Shown one piece after another: positions 1 to 7,718 of a DNA stretch of 64,000 nt. How positions within the stretch are numbered: the first letter of the stretch is position 1; each line of letters starts with the position of its first letter. Under the pieces are notes generated by a model. That model made no database searches. It had not been told where the DNA came from and saw nothing but the letters and a program-made list of their open reading frames with translations. The stretch covers positions 930,001-994,000 of the forward strand of contig NZ_BMQN01000001.1 in NCBI RefSeq assembly GCF_014648135.1, given 5' to 3'. Position numbers and translations under genes: made by a program. Source of the DNA: Deinococcus sedimenti (GTDB lineage Bacteria; Deinococcota; Deinococci; Deinococcales; Deinococcaceae).

Positions 1-1890
1 AAGGCCGGTCTCCTCATCGAAGGGCAGTGGGCGGTCCCTGAGGTTGTACGGCGGATTGAACCCGAACTCCTTGACGAACCAGAAGAACGCCTGGCCGGGC
101 TTGCCGCTGCGGGTCTGCGTGGCGGCGTACTGCTGCATCTGCCGGTACAGCACGTACAGTCGCTCCTTGTCCGCCTTCAGCGCATCCCGGGCGGCTTTGG
201 CGGCCTTCTTCTCGCGGCGCTCACGCTGAGCTGGTGTGAGGGCCTCCTCCTGGCGCCGCTCCCACTCGATCAGATCGGCGTCCAGCGCGGCCTGGTTCTC
301 GGCCTCCCAGTTCTTGCTGCTGGCCACGGCCCCACAGGCCGGGCAGCGGGGGCCACCCTTCCAGGCATTCCCACAGGTGCAGGTGCGCTCAGTGTCGGAC
401 TTGCCCACCTTGCTCTTGCGGGTCTTGCCGTTGGTCTTATCCATCTCCAGTTCCCACGTCTCGTAATTCTCCACTGGGCCGAGCTCGTACATGGACCCCG
501 TGTGGTCGACGATCAGGCAGTCGCTCTTGCCAGGCGCGGTCCGGAGCGCGCGTCCGGCAATCTGGAGCCAACGGGACACACTCTTGGTGGGCCGCATGAT
601 GAACACCGCGCCGACATCCGGCACGTCCACGCCCTCTGTGCAGACGTCGACGTTGCACAGGATCTGGATCTCGCCGCTTTTGAAGTCCGCCATGATCTGC
701 TTGCGTTCGTCAAGATTGGTATCACCGTCGATATGCGCCGAGGCGGTGTACCCCGACAGCTTCAGGCGCTCCAGGACGGCCTGGCTGTGCTTGCGGGTGC
801 AGTTGAAGATGATGATCTGACGGTCTGAGGCAATCCGGTTGATGGTGTCGATCAGGCTCCCGACAACCTGTGGCTTTTCAGCTTCTTTAGCGGCGTCTTC
901 CAGGTCGTAATCTCCGGCGGTGGTCCGCAGGGCCTGGAGGTCGAACTCTGAGGGCACGTAGTAGGTCGGCTTGATCAGGTATCCGCCAGCGAAGGCCTGG
1001 GCGTAACTGAGCGTCTGGACCATCACGTCAAAGTCGCCCCCCAGGCCCCTGCCGTCGGTGCGAACCGGGGTTGCAGTCACGCCCAGGACGCGGCGGGGGG
1101 CCAGGGACTTGATCGATTTCCGGTACTTGTTGGACACAATGCGGTGCGCTTCGTCGACAATGCACAAGATGTTGTCCAGGTCGGACTGATCGAGGTAGTG
1201 CCCGAGGTGACCAGCGCTCTGAACGGTACTGACGATCACGCGGTTGTGCGGCTCCGGTCGGTGCTTGGACATCAGCTGGCCGATGAGCTCTGGGTCGACA
1301 CCGCGGCCGATGTGCTCGGCCAGCTGCGAGATCAGTTCGAGGGTGTGGGCCATCGCAACAACGACGCCGCCCGCTTCGACGTGGCGCCGGGCAATCTCCG
1401 CGATGACCACGCTCTTCCCGGTGCCGGTGGGGAGGCGAACCAGGACGCGGCTGCGTCCGGCTTCCCAGTGCGCTTCGGTCTGGCTGATGGCGTCAACCTG
1501 GTAGGGGCGCAGGGTGGGCGCGCCGGTGGGTCGGCTGATCACAGTGGTCTCTTCGATACGTGGCGTGGCGATCAGCAGGCGCACGCTGCCGTGCGTCACC
1601 CAGCTGCGGGCCTGATCGGCGCGGTCGGGCATGACGTAGCCCACGCCGTCTGCTGCGCGGATCTCGTTGGTCCAGCCCCGGCGCTGAGCCCATTCGAACA
1701 GCTGGCTGTGAAGCACCTGCGGGTAGCGTGCACCTACCACGGTCTGCTCGGCGGCGCGGGCGCTGGCCAGGGCGGCTTTGAAGGCCTGCTGAGCTTCGGT
1801 CGGGTCCGTGACTGGGGCGTCGATCAGGCCGATGTCGGCCATGAGGGACAGGATGTCGTTCATGTTGGTTGCTTGGGTCTGGGTCTGCAT
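1..1890 (-). CDS. Phage SF2 DEAD/DEAH helicase, C-terminus cut by window edge
   Basis: The gene starts at 1890 (ATG, with GGAG eight bases upstream) and runs off the left edge, giving 630 visible residues. Helicase motifs are clear: Walker A LPTGTGKS near 153-160, DEAH box VDEAHR near 245-250, motif III VTATP near 271-275, and motif VI QIAGRAL in the second RecA-like lobe. A CxC...CPxC zinc-ribbon-like cluster follows near 520-545, then a Lys/Arg/Ala-rich helical stretch. This is the type III restriction/UvrB-like helicase family that phages often use in replication or recombination. It follows the prim-pol gene on the same strand, about 120 bp downstream, so the two probably form a replication operon. 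Whether it unwinds the origin or remodels recombination intermediates cannot be told. Confidence 0.9.
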   Translation of the reverse strand, partial: MQTQTQATNMNDILSLMADIGLIDAPVTDPTEAQQAFKAALASARAAEQTVVGARYPQVLHSQLFEWAQRRGWTNEIRAADGVGYVMPDRADQARSWVTHGSVRLLIATPRIEETTVISRPTGAPTLRPYQVDAISQTEAHWEAGRSRVLVRLPTGTGKSVVIAEIARRHVEAGGVVVAMAHTLELISQLAEHIGRGVDPELIGQLMSKHRPEPHNRVIVSTVQSAGHLGHYLDQSDLDNILCIVDEAHRIVSNKYRKSIKSLAPRRVLGVTATPVRTDGRGLGGDFDVMVQTLSYAQAFAGGYLIKPTYYVPSEFDLQALRTTAGDYDLEDAAKEAEKPQVVGSLIDTINRIASDRQIIIFNCTRKHSQAVLERLKLSGYTASAHIDGDTNLDERKQIMADFKSGEIQILCNVDVCTEGVDVPDVGAVFIMRPTKSVSRWLQIAGRALRTAPGKSDCLIVDHTGSMYELGPVENYETWELEMDKTNGKTRKSKVGKSDTERTCTCGNAWKGGPRCPACGAVASSKNWEAENQAALDADLIEWERRQEEALTPAQRERREKKAAKAARDALKADKERLYVLYRQMQQYAATQTRSGKPGQAFFWFVKEFGFNPPYNLRDRPLPFDEETGL

Positions 1891-2011
1891 GTGGGGATCT
1901 CCTCTGTGGGGCGCAGGTGGTCTTCAACACCTGATGCGATCTCTACTGATCACATGAGTACAGGTGTCGCTCAGGGGAAGCCGGGGCGTCAACCCCGGCT
2001 TCTCATCTGGC

Positions 2012-4003
2012 TCAGGCGGCGTTCGGCAGGGCGACGGGGGCGCTCTTGAAGGTGCGCCACTTCGCGGAGTCCTCAGTGCGGCGCTGGCGGCTCTGGGCCT
2101 GCGTCTCGCGCAGCTCGTTGATACGGGCCTGCTCGAACTCGGCCGGGCTCACCAGGGGCTCCAGGGCGGCGGTGATGAACTCGCGCCCTTGCAGGACCTT
2201 CACGTGCTGCTGCACCGTACGCTTGGCCGTTCCGCTGCGCTCACTGATCCCGTTCACGGTGCGCTCGCCGCGGTGAATCATCCACATGGTCCACCGGGCG
2301 CGGTTCAGCTGCGCGGGGATCCGGGCAGGCGCCAGCGGGTCTTTCACCCGTGGCTTGCGCTCACCGGCGGCGCGCGGGCTCACAGTGGCTTTGCGCCCGG
2401 GCATGCTCAGTTCGGGTTGTTGAAGACCCTCCAGGGCGGCGCAGTCGACGCCGCGCATGTTCATGTAGATCACGGGGGAGCCCTGCGTGTCGGTCTCCAG
2501 GCGCGCGATGATGCCCTGAGCGGCGAGCCAGCGGAGCCGGTCGTGCAGCTGATCCGGGCGGCCACCGACGCGCTCGCTCATCTGGCGCAGACCACCGACG
2601 CGAACGACGCACAGCCCGCTGTCGGGGTGCCACTCGCCGGCGTTCATGCGGTCGAAGATGTCGTGCAGGGCGGCGCGGAAGGCGGCTTTCTGCATCGAGC
2701 CACCCTTGGCGCTGTTGACCACGCGGAACAGCAGCCGTTCCTGCTGCTCTGGGCTCCACTCGGGTCTCTGGGCGTCGCTAGCAGCGCCGGTGTGGGCCAC
2801 GGCTGCTTTCCAGGGCTGGCCGTCCCAGGCGCCGATCACGCGCTCGATCTCCATTTCGAGGAGAGGACGGCCGTTGCGCTGGGTCAGCACTTTCTCGGTG
2901 GCCAGGGCGCTGGAGAGGAACCAGGCAGCCATGGCCTGGGCGTCCCCGCCGGTGAGGGCGCACAGCATGCTCAGGAGACTCCAGCGGGCCGTAGAGCCGC
3001 TCTTGTCGCCGCTCTTCAGGACGCTCAAGTCGCCGTTCCACAGTCCGCGGTAGTAGGCGCTCTTCATCGGGGCGTCCAGGGGCGCGGCGAGGCGCTCAGG
3101 GGCGATGAATTCCGCTTTCCCGAGCTCGGCCAGGGTCACGGTGCCGGCGCCGGGCTTGATGGTGCGCGCGCTCTTGTGCTTGACCAGGAAGTTCCACCAC
3201 ATGTTGATCAGTCGCTCGCAGTTGGGGTTGGTGTTGGTCCAGGTGCACTGCCCTTCACCGTCGACTTCGTGCAGGTGGTTGCCAGTCAGGGTCAGGTAGC
3301 GATCGCGCGAGTAGATCTCGATGTCGATTTTGGCGAGCTGCTCGGGGGTCCCGAATTCCGGGGGGAACTGCACGGGGACCAGCTTCCCGTTATCTGACTT
3401 GCCTTTCTCGTCGGGTGTGAACTTCAGTTCTTTGAAGTCAGTCATGTTGAAGCGGGTCGCGTGGTCCTCGGTCGGAAGTCGGCCGGGGATGATATGACGT
3501 GACCCGTTGCGGCTGGGGCTCACCTCGGAGTAGCCTCCATCGCTAACGACCAGGCGCGAGAAGTGCGCAACGCTCGCCGGCATGACGTGCCCGTTCACAG
3601 TGTCGGTTGGGCCGTCGTAGTCTTTGTGATCGATGTCGACGACGAACATGTCGAACGCGGTGTCCGTGAGCCCCGTGACGATCCCCAGGCCACGCGTGCC
3701 GTTGCCCACGTGCTCCATGGCTTCCTCGTAGGTCATGGCGTGCTCCAGGGAGTGGCCGTTGAAGGACTCGATCTCGCCGGTCTCGCGGTTCACGCGCTTG
3801 TTGCCGAAGTAGCGGACCTGGCCGTTCTCGTCGGGCAGGCGGGCGCCGAAGTCGGCGTGCACCGGCAGCTTGACGGCCTTCTCGGTGCTGGGGTTGAACC
3901 ACCACATCCAGTTGCGGAAGCGGCGGCCCTCCAGTAGGGCATCCGGGAGGCGGTGGTAGTTCGTGTTGTCGATGAGCGGGGTGGGGTGGGACGCATTCTG
4001 CAT
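2012..4003 (-). CDS. Phage primase-polymerase (archaeo-eukaryotic primase superfamily)
   Basis: A 663-residue protein that should prime and perhaps copy phage DNA. The start at 4003 is chosen because AGAGGA lies just upstream and the first residues already belong to the conserved N-terminus; an in-frame ATG at 4249 would overlap the divergent repressor gene. Prim-pol signatures are present: a DxD metal motif (VVDIDHKD, near 122-128), an SxH motif (SRHIIPG, near 168-174), and the typical IEIYSRDRYLTLTG block near 228-241 shared by NrS-1-type phage polymerases. The middle resembles primase C-terminal regions. The last 120 residues contain a probable winged-helix segment (SERSGTAKRTVQQHVKVL). 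No Walker A is seen, so the helicase function is presumably supplied by the next gene. Confidence 0.88.
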   Translation of the reverse strand: MQNASHPTPLIDNTNYHRLPDALLEGRRFRNWMWWFNPSTEKAVKLPVHADFGARLPDENGQVRYFGNKRVNRETGEIESFNGHSLEHAMTYEEAMEHVGNGTRGLGIVTGLTDTAFDMFVVDIDHKDYDGPTDTVNGHVMPASVAHFSRLVVSDGGYSEVSPSRNGSRHIIPGRLPTEDHATRFNMTDFKELKFTPDEKGKSDNGKLVPVQFPPEFGTPEQLAKIDIEIYSRDRYLTLTGNHLHEVDGEGQCTWTNTNPNCERLINMWWNFLVKHKSARTIKPGAGTVTLAELGKAEFIAPERLAAPLDAPMKSAYYRGLWNGDLSVLKSGDKSGSTARWSLLSMLCALTGGDAQAMAAWFLSSALATEKVLTQRNGRPLLEMEIERVIGAWDGQPWKAAVAHTGAASDAQRPEWSPEQQERLLFRVVNSAKGGSMQKAAFRAALHDIFDRMNAGEWHPDSGLCVVRVGGLRQMSERVGGRPDQLHDRLRWLAAQGIIARLETDTQGSPVIYMNMRGVDCAALEGLQQPELSMPGRKATVSPRAAGERKPRVKDPLAPARIPAQLNRARWTMWMIHRGERTVNGISERSGTAKRTVQQHVKVLQGREFITAALEPLVSPAEFEQARINELRETQAQSRQRRTEDSAKWRTFKSAPVALPNAA

Positions 4004-4011
4004 AAATCCTC

Positions 4012-4039
4012 TTGACACTCGTGTCAGACGGTGTATACT
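4012..4039 (+). promoter_or_regulatory. Strong sigma70-type promoter with palindromic operator in its spacer
   Basis: TTGACA at 4012-4017 and TATACT at 4034-4039 are separated by 16 bases, the best promoter match in the window. The palindrome GACAC-TC-GTGTC (4014-4025) overlaps the -35 box and spacer, so a bound repressor would block polymerase. Transcription would run right, toward the repressor gene, but meets a hairpin terminator at 4072. The leftward prim-pol start is only 9 bp away, so one operator could control both directions. Confidence 0.7.
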
Positions 4040-4071
4040 GAATGCATTCGATAGCTTCAGCTTTTTTCCGT

Positions 4072-4105
4072 AACCCCCCTTTGGCGAGGGGGGTTCCCTT
4101 TTGCG
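4072..4105 (+). terminator. Intrinsic terminator or attenuator after the 4012 promoter
   Basis: Arms AACCCCCCT (4072-4080) and AGGGGGGTT (4087-4095) pair perfectly around a 6-base loop, followed by CCCTTTT. A transcript begun near 4046 would end after about 60 bases. That leaves either a short RNA or an attenuated leader for the gene at 4243. Confidence 0.65.
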
Positions 4106-4192
4106 CGGCTCCGGTGTCTCCGGCGGCGGCGGTCTAGGGCTGTACCCGAATACTGAATACTGTCGCATGCTTTGTGCTGATATGTCAAGTGA

Positions 4193-4236
4193 GTGTATGA
4201 GTCTACACTTTTGCCCAATGCCAGAGCGGCTAGAAT
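4193..4236 (+). promoter_or_regulatory. Leaderless promoter and probable autoregulatory operator of the repressor gene
   Basis: TAGAAT at 4231-4236 lies six bases before the ATG at 4243, the leaderless layout common in Deinococcus. Upstream, GTGTA (4193-4197) and TACAC (4204-4208) form an inverted repeat with a 6-base spacer that reaches the -35 position. Its right arm extends to TACACTTT, the complement of AAAGTGTA, the first eight bases of the intergenic repeat core found eight times elsewhere in the prophage. Confidence 0.6.
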
Positions 4237-4242
4237 GCCAGC

Positions 4243-4848
4243 ATGACACCCGCGAAGGCCGCCCCTCTGAGCCCGATGGTCATTCCCCGCTCCACCCGGA
4301 CCCGGGCGCTGAACGTCGCCGGCCGGACCGGCGAGCGGCCCCGGTGGCCCAAGACGGCTCAGGAGCGGGGGCAGGCGCTGCGCTGGTTCATGCAGACCCA
4401 CAGCGTGTCCCACGGCGCCCTCCGCACGGCCGCTGAGATCAGCAGCGGGACCCTGATCAGCTGGATCAGCGGGAAGTACGACATCGTGCTCCAGGCCAGG
4501 CGCCCGAACATCAAGCGCCTGCTAGAGGTCATCGCCAACCTGGAGCCCAGCATGACCGACGCGGAGTTGCACGAGCTGTTCGGCGTGCCCGAGGAGTTCC
4601 GCTCCATCTGGACCCTGCCGCGCGTCCAACAGCCGGACACCGAGGTGTTCCAGCGGGTGATTGGCCTGTTGAACGGAACGGCGCCTGTAAGGCTCACCAC
4701 GGTGCCTGCGTACGGCTGCGGGCCCCACGCCACCCTGGTGTACCGCGACGCCCCGGGAGCAGCCCGCCTGGAGCGCGCAGACACCCCCCTGGCTGGAGAG
4801 CCGGTGCTCGTTGGACGTCTGATCAAGATCGAGATGCTGGAGGAGTAA
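4243..4848 (+). CDS. Probable phage repressor / HTH regulator
   Basis: 201 residues. Residues 45-80 (RWFMQTHSVSHGALRTAAEI, then SSGTLISWISGK) fit a Cro/C1-type helix-turn-helix, and the fragment TLISWISGK resembles a recognition helix. The C-terminal half (near 140-200) is compact and mostly beta/loop, and could be a dimerisation or S24-like domain, though no Ser-Lys protease dyad is convincing. The start is supported by TAGAAT six bases upstream (leaderless). The gene sits between the leftward replication genes and the rightward early/late genes, next to two palindromes, the classic place for an immunity repressor. A Cro-like role is the alternative. The assignment rests on context and a weak HTH. 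Confidence 0.65.
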   Translation: MTPAKAAPLSPMVIPRSTRTRALNVAGRTGERPRWPKTAQERGQALRWFMQTHSVSHGALRTAAEISSGTLISWISGKYDIVLQARRPNIKRLLEVIANLEPSMTDAELHELFGVPEEFRSIWTLPRVQQPDTEVFQRVIGLLNGTAPVRLTTVPAYGCGPHATLVYRDAPGAARLERADTPLAGEPVLVGRLIKIEMLEE

Positions 4849-4904
4849 GAAAGGCGGGCGCCGGCGCCTGGGGTCATTCCTGGGCGCCGCTTCCATTTGC
4901 CGAT

Positions 4905-5390
4905 GAACACTACGGATTTTCCCAAAGTGTACGTGGGTTCTGCGCGTGCAGTCGGTGGGATGTCAAAGGCTATCCCTGAACTCACAGTGTTCGATATCTA
5001 TCCCTTATTAGTTCTTCTCCGGCCCCAGACAGCCCTGGAGTCCCAACCAGGCCTGTGAACCATCCACCCCCGAAGAACACTACGGATTTTCCCAAAGTGT
5101 ACGTGGGTTCTGCGCCGACCCCGGGACCGGCGCCTGGTCTGGGCCACCCAACCTGTGAATCCCAAAAAGCCGATGAACACTGGCCAAAAGTCGAAAGTGT
5201 ACGTGGGTTCTGCGCGATGTGGAGCGGCGGATGTCAAAGGCTATCCCTGAACTCACAGTGTTCGATATCTATCCCTTATTAGTTCTTCCCCCGCCCCAGA
5301 CCAGCCCAGGGGTCCGAACCGAACTGTGAACCCTCCACCCCCGAAGAACACTGGGTAAATCCCGAAAGTGTACGTGGGTTCTGCGTGCAC
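4905..5390 (+). repeat. Intergenic repeat cluster 1: four core boxes, two second boxes
   Basis: The 633-bp gap after the repressor gene holds four copies of the core AAAGTGTACGTGGGTTCTGC at 4924, 5094, 5194 and 5365, all on the + strand. Each is preceded by GAACACT about 14 to 20 bases upstream, so ACACT and AGTGT can pair. The first and third copies are followed by a second box, GATGTCAAAGGCTATCCCTG, extending through GTTCTTC (4959-5017 and 5230-5288), identical over almost 60 bases. Copy spacing is 170, 100 and 171 bp, showing a duplicated core-box2-core unit. No protein-coding gene is credible here. Confidence 0.9.
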
Positions 5391-5432
5391 TGATCACTGT
5401 GCCGATACCACCACCAAGCGCAAGTGCCCATT

Positions 5433-5481
5433 TTCTCATCTATCTAATGATTAGACATATCAGCTAAGCGACCATCGGGGC
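5433..5481 (+). promoter_or_regulatory. Upstream region of gene 5482 with TTCTCAT and ATATCAGC boxes
   Basis: TTCTCATCTA (5433) and ATATCAGC (about 5457-5464) precede the gene. Nearly the same boxes, in the same order, stand before the gene at 27262, and related TTCTCA boxes precede 28149, 29347 and 34731. The ATATCAGC box also occurs inverted (GCTGATAT, 4176-4183) upstream of the repressor gene. A regulatory site is likely; its exact promoter elements are unclear. Confidence 0.45.
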
Positions 5482-5907
5482 ATGAACCCCCAGATCACCG
5501 ACCTCACCGTCGCGGAGCTTCGCGACCTCAACCGCGTGTCCCGCGAGGACGCGCGCGCCGCCCTGCTGACCGCCACTAACCCCCAGCCCGACCGCGTGGC
5601 TGCCCGCAGTGGCCGCTACATCCCCGACGTCCGCGCCGCCGCCCAGGACCTGTGCGAGACCGGCGACCTCCAGCTGATCCGCGGGCGCTACGAGCGCAGC
5701 ACGCCCACCAGCGTGGACCTGGACGCCGCCATCGCCCGACTGACCGGCATCCGCTTCACAGGCCTGGAGATCGCGAAGCTGATGGGCATCACCGGCCCTG
5801 ACGCCTACCAGGACGTGGACCGCCTCCTCGATGCCCGCGCCGCCACTGTGGGCGACATCCGCCGCGCCACCAGCGTGGGTGGGCTCAGCATCTGGAGCCG
5901 CGCGTGA
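5482..5907 (+). CDS. Phage protein of unknown function (early region)
   Basis: 141 residues, first gene of a tightly packed rightward run. The middle (RLTGIRFTGLEIAKLMGITG, residues 85-106) has the pattern of a helix-turn-helix, so a DNA-binding or regulatory role is possible. It is soluble, Arg/Asp-rich, with no signal peptide or membrane segment. It overlaps the next gene by four bases (translational coupling). It lies directly downstream of the repeat cluster and a TTCTCAT/ATATCAGC control region, which also suggests an early regulator. No family recognised. Confidence 0.6.
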   Translation: MNPQITDLTVAELRDLNRVSREDARAALLTATNPQPDRVAARSGRYIPDVRAAAQDLCETGDLQLIRGRYERSTPTSVDLDAAIARLTGIRFTGLEIAKLMGITGPDAYQDVDRLLDARAATVGDIRRATSVGGLSIWSRA

Positions 5908-6371
5908 ACGCCGCGTACCGCACCCGCGCGGTCCTGGTCCTGGCTGGCGACCAGGCCTGGGACCTGGTGATGAAAGCGCCCCTGGAGGTGCCCGAGACCG
6001 CCCAATTCTGCGTCTCCGAGCTGCTGCGCCAGCGCCAGCAGAACTGGCGGCCCGGCGCCCGGCAGGAAGACCGCGCGGACATCGTGCGCCTGGTCGGGAG
6101 CCTGCTGTACGCCCCCGCCCAGGTTGGCCGCGTCTGCCTACTGATCGACCTGAGCCCAGCGGAACTGCGGCTGCTCGCGGGCCACTATCACGGCCCCATC
6201 CACCTCCTGTGCGTTGGGAAGGATGACCTCCACTGGGGAGGCGCCCACCCGCCCTTCCTGGCGCGCGACACCGAGGAGGCCCTCTACAGCGTCCGGACGG
6301 CCGCCGGTCTGGTCTCCGTGGAGCTGGGCGACTACTTCCAGCCGGTGCGCGTTCCCGAAGGCGCGCTGTGA
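5904..6371 (+). CDS. Phage hypothetical protein
   Basis: 155 residues from a GTG start that overlaps the stop of the previous gene (GTGA). The sequence looks like a compact alpha/beta protein with no membrane segment and no motif I recognise. Its stop overlaps the GTG of the RusA gene, so 5482-6742 is probably one translationally coupled unit involved in early DNA metabolism or its control. Confidence 0.55.
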   Translation: MNAAYRTRAVLVLAGDQAWDLVMKAPLEVPETAQFCVSELLRQRQQNWRPGARQEDRADIVRLVGSLLYAPAQVGRVCLLIDLSPAELRLLAGHYHGPIHLLCVGKDDLHWGGAHPPFLARDTEEALYSVRTAAGLVSVELGDYFQPVRVPEGAL

Positions 6372-6742
6372 CCCTCAGGCTCACCATGCCGTGGCCCATC
6401 AGCGTGAACTCGCTGTACCGCTCCTACGACGGGCGCCAGATCATCTCCGTGCCCGGCCGCAAGTATTACGCGGCCTGCAAGCAGCACCTAGCCGCCATCA
6501 AGCAGCTTCCCGACTTCGGGGAGTCGCGCCTGAAGGTGGTCATCCGGCTGTACGCGCCGTCCGTCCGAGTCTACGACCTGGACAACCACGCCAAGACCCT
6601 GCTGGACGCCATCACCCACTGCCAGCGCGTCTGGAAGGACGACCGCCAGATCGACGACCTCCGGATCATCCGCATGGAGAAAGGCGGCAAGAACGCCCGG
6701 GCCGAACTCACCATCACCGTCATTCCCGACAAGGAGGCCTGA
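6368..6742 (+). CDS. rusA: RusA-family crossover junction endodeoxyribonuclease
   Basis: 124 residues, close to the 120 usual for RusA. The family's acidic active-site pattern is visible: YDLDNHAKTLLDAI (Asp70, Asp72, Asp80) and VWKDDRQIDDL (Lys90, Asp91, Asp92). RusA enzymes resolve Holliday junctions and branched replication intermediates before packaging. The GTG start overlaps the upstream stop. Phages commonly carry it in the early region, and here it complements the prim-pol and helicase on the other strand. Confidence 0.88.
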   Translation: MTLRLTMPWPISVNSLYRSYDGRQIISVPGRKYYAACKQHLAAIKQLPDFGESRLKVVIRLYAPSVRVYDLDNHAKTLLDAITHCQRVWKDDRQIDDLRIIRMEKGGKNARAELTITVIPDKEA

Positions 6743-6745
6743 ACC

Positions 6746-7324
6746 ATGGGCATCTCACATGAACAAGCTGTGCGCAACCAACTCACCCTGCTGTGCGTGG
6801 AGGTCATCCGCGAGACCATCGAGTCCGACAACCTGGTGCCCTTCACCGAGTACCGCGCCCCCACCGAGGTGCCCTACGCCACGAAGCGCGGCGCCGGCGG
6901 GAGCGGTGCCCTCACCGTGAGTCTGCAAAAGGCGCTGCTGCGTGGGGATGAGCGTGCAGCCGGTCAACTGGCCGCGCGCATCGAGGCCATCCCGCTCCCG
7001 GCTGCTCGCCGCGCCCCGGGTGTGCTGGACCTGTACCGCGTCGCCTTCCCGGGCTTCAAGGCCAGCCGCGCGAAGTTCCGGATGAAGATCCCTGGGCAAC
7101 AGGTGCAGCTGGACTGCCGCAGTGGTGAACTGAACGCGGCCCTGCGCGCGGTGTGGAACGTCCACCGCAGCCCGCTGACGATCCGCACGCACGCAGGGGG
7201 GCTCAGGTACGAGTGGATCTCCACGCTGCCGGCCCATGAGCGCCAGGCCTGGATCACCCTGGCGGATGGACTGCTGAACGCGCTCAATGATGTGTCAGTT
7301 GATATTCAGCCCAAGGAAGCGTAG
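6746..7324 (+). CDS. Phage hypothetical protein
   Basis: 192 residues with AAGGAGG ten bases before the ATG. No recognised domain. The central part (near 85-140) is basic and beta-rich (KFRMKIPGQQVQLDCRSGEL), followed by helices at the C-terminus. The last codons carry the -35 box of a good promoter (TTGATA at 7299), so the end of this gene doubles as regulatory DNA for the next transcription unit. Confidence 0.55.
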   Translation: MGISHEQAVRNQLTLLCVEVIRETIESDNLVPFTEYRAPTEVPYATKRGAGGSGALTVSLQKALLRGDERAAGQLAARIEAIPLPAARRAPGVLDLYRVAFPGFKASRAKFRMKIPGQQVQLDCRSGELNAALRAVWNVHRSPLTIRTHAGGLRYEWISTLPAHERQAWITLADGLLNALNDVSVDIQPKEA

Positions 7325-7327
7325 AAT
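7299..7327 (+). promoter_or_regulatory. Consensus promoter for the 7455 transcription unit
   Basis: TTGATA (7299-7304) and TAGAAT (7322-7327) are separated by exactly 17 bases. The -10 box begins at the stop codon of the previous gene. The leader to the next ATG is about 120 bases and contains an inverted repeat (GGTGTAG...CTACACC) and then a terminator. Confidence 0.75.
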
Positions 7328-7408
7328 AAAAGGTAGAAGCCCCAGGTGTAGCGCGACGGTACCACCCCTACACCCCAGGCTGACGAGACCACGCGTCCTA
7401 CCCCAAGA

Positions 7409-7441
7409 GCCCCCTACCCAAGCGGTAGGGGGCGCCTTTTT
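7409..7441 (+). terminator. Intrinsic terminator 14 bases before the next start codon
   Basis: GCCCCCTACC (7409-7418) pairs with GGTAGGGGGC (7424-7433) around CAAGC, followed by GCC and five T's. The next ATG is at 7455 and its ribosome site TAGGAG at 7444, so there is no room for another promoter. Transcripts from 7334 must read through it to express the downstream genes. Confidence 0.85.
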
Positions 7442-7454
7442 GCTAGGAGCCCAC

Positions 7455-7718
7455 ATGACCTATACCGCTTACCAGGCGGCCGGCGATTCGCTCGCTGCCG
7501 CCCGTCAATCCCTGTCCGCCGAACTTGACGTCATCTACGCCGACGTCCGCACCGCCACCGCACGTGGCGCCTTCTCCATCACCCTCTCGCGTGAGGTGAC
7601 AGGCACCCAGGGCGTGCAGATGATCGGCGCCCTGACCCGCGTCCTGCGCGCCGACGGGTTCGAACTGTCCGACATCCAGACATCGGCGGGCCGCTACACC
7701 CTCACGGTGCGCTGGTGA
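7455..7718 (+). CDS. Small phage protein, unknown
   Basis: 87 residues; the start is set by TAGGAG six bases upstream, and the longer in-frame reading from 7287 would cross the terminator. The C-terminal half reads like an alternating beta-alpha fold (GAFSITLSREVTG...YTLTVRW). No family recognised. Its last codons overlap the GTG of the next gene. Confidence 0.6.
   Translation: MTYTAYQAAGDSLAAARQSLSAELDVIYADVRTATARGAFSITLSREVTGTQGVQMIGALTRVLRADGFELSDIQTSAGRYTLTVRW

Noticed and set aside
4004..4249. N-terminal extension of the prim-pol to 4249
   Set aside because: It overlaps the divergent repressor start and two promoters, and AGAGGA marks 4003 as the start.
4998..5237. Minus-strand open frame with repeated AEPTYTF-like peptides, also near 4359-4985 and 29769-29966
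   Set aside because: The peptides are just translations of the repeat core on the opposite strand; no ribosome site, and frames vary between copies.
4959..5288. Second box (GATGTCAAAGG) read as a minus-strand TTGACA promoter
   Set aside because: TTTGACATC is present on the minus strand, but no -10 box occurs 16-18 bases on at any of the four copies.
4924..5385. CRISPR array in the repeat region
   Set aside because: Core spacing is 170, 100 and 171 bp, the sequence between copies is itself partly repeated, and there are no cas genes.
5464..6399. 311-residue minus-strand frame over genes 5482 and 5904
   Set aside because: Composition is Arg/Pro/Gly-rich shadow sequence, with no ribosome site.
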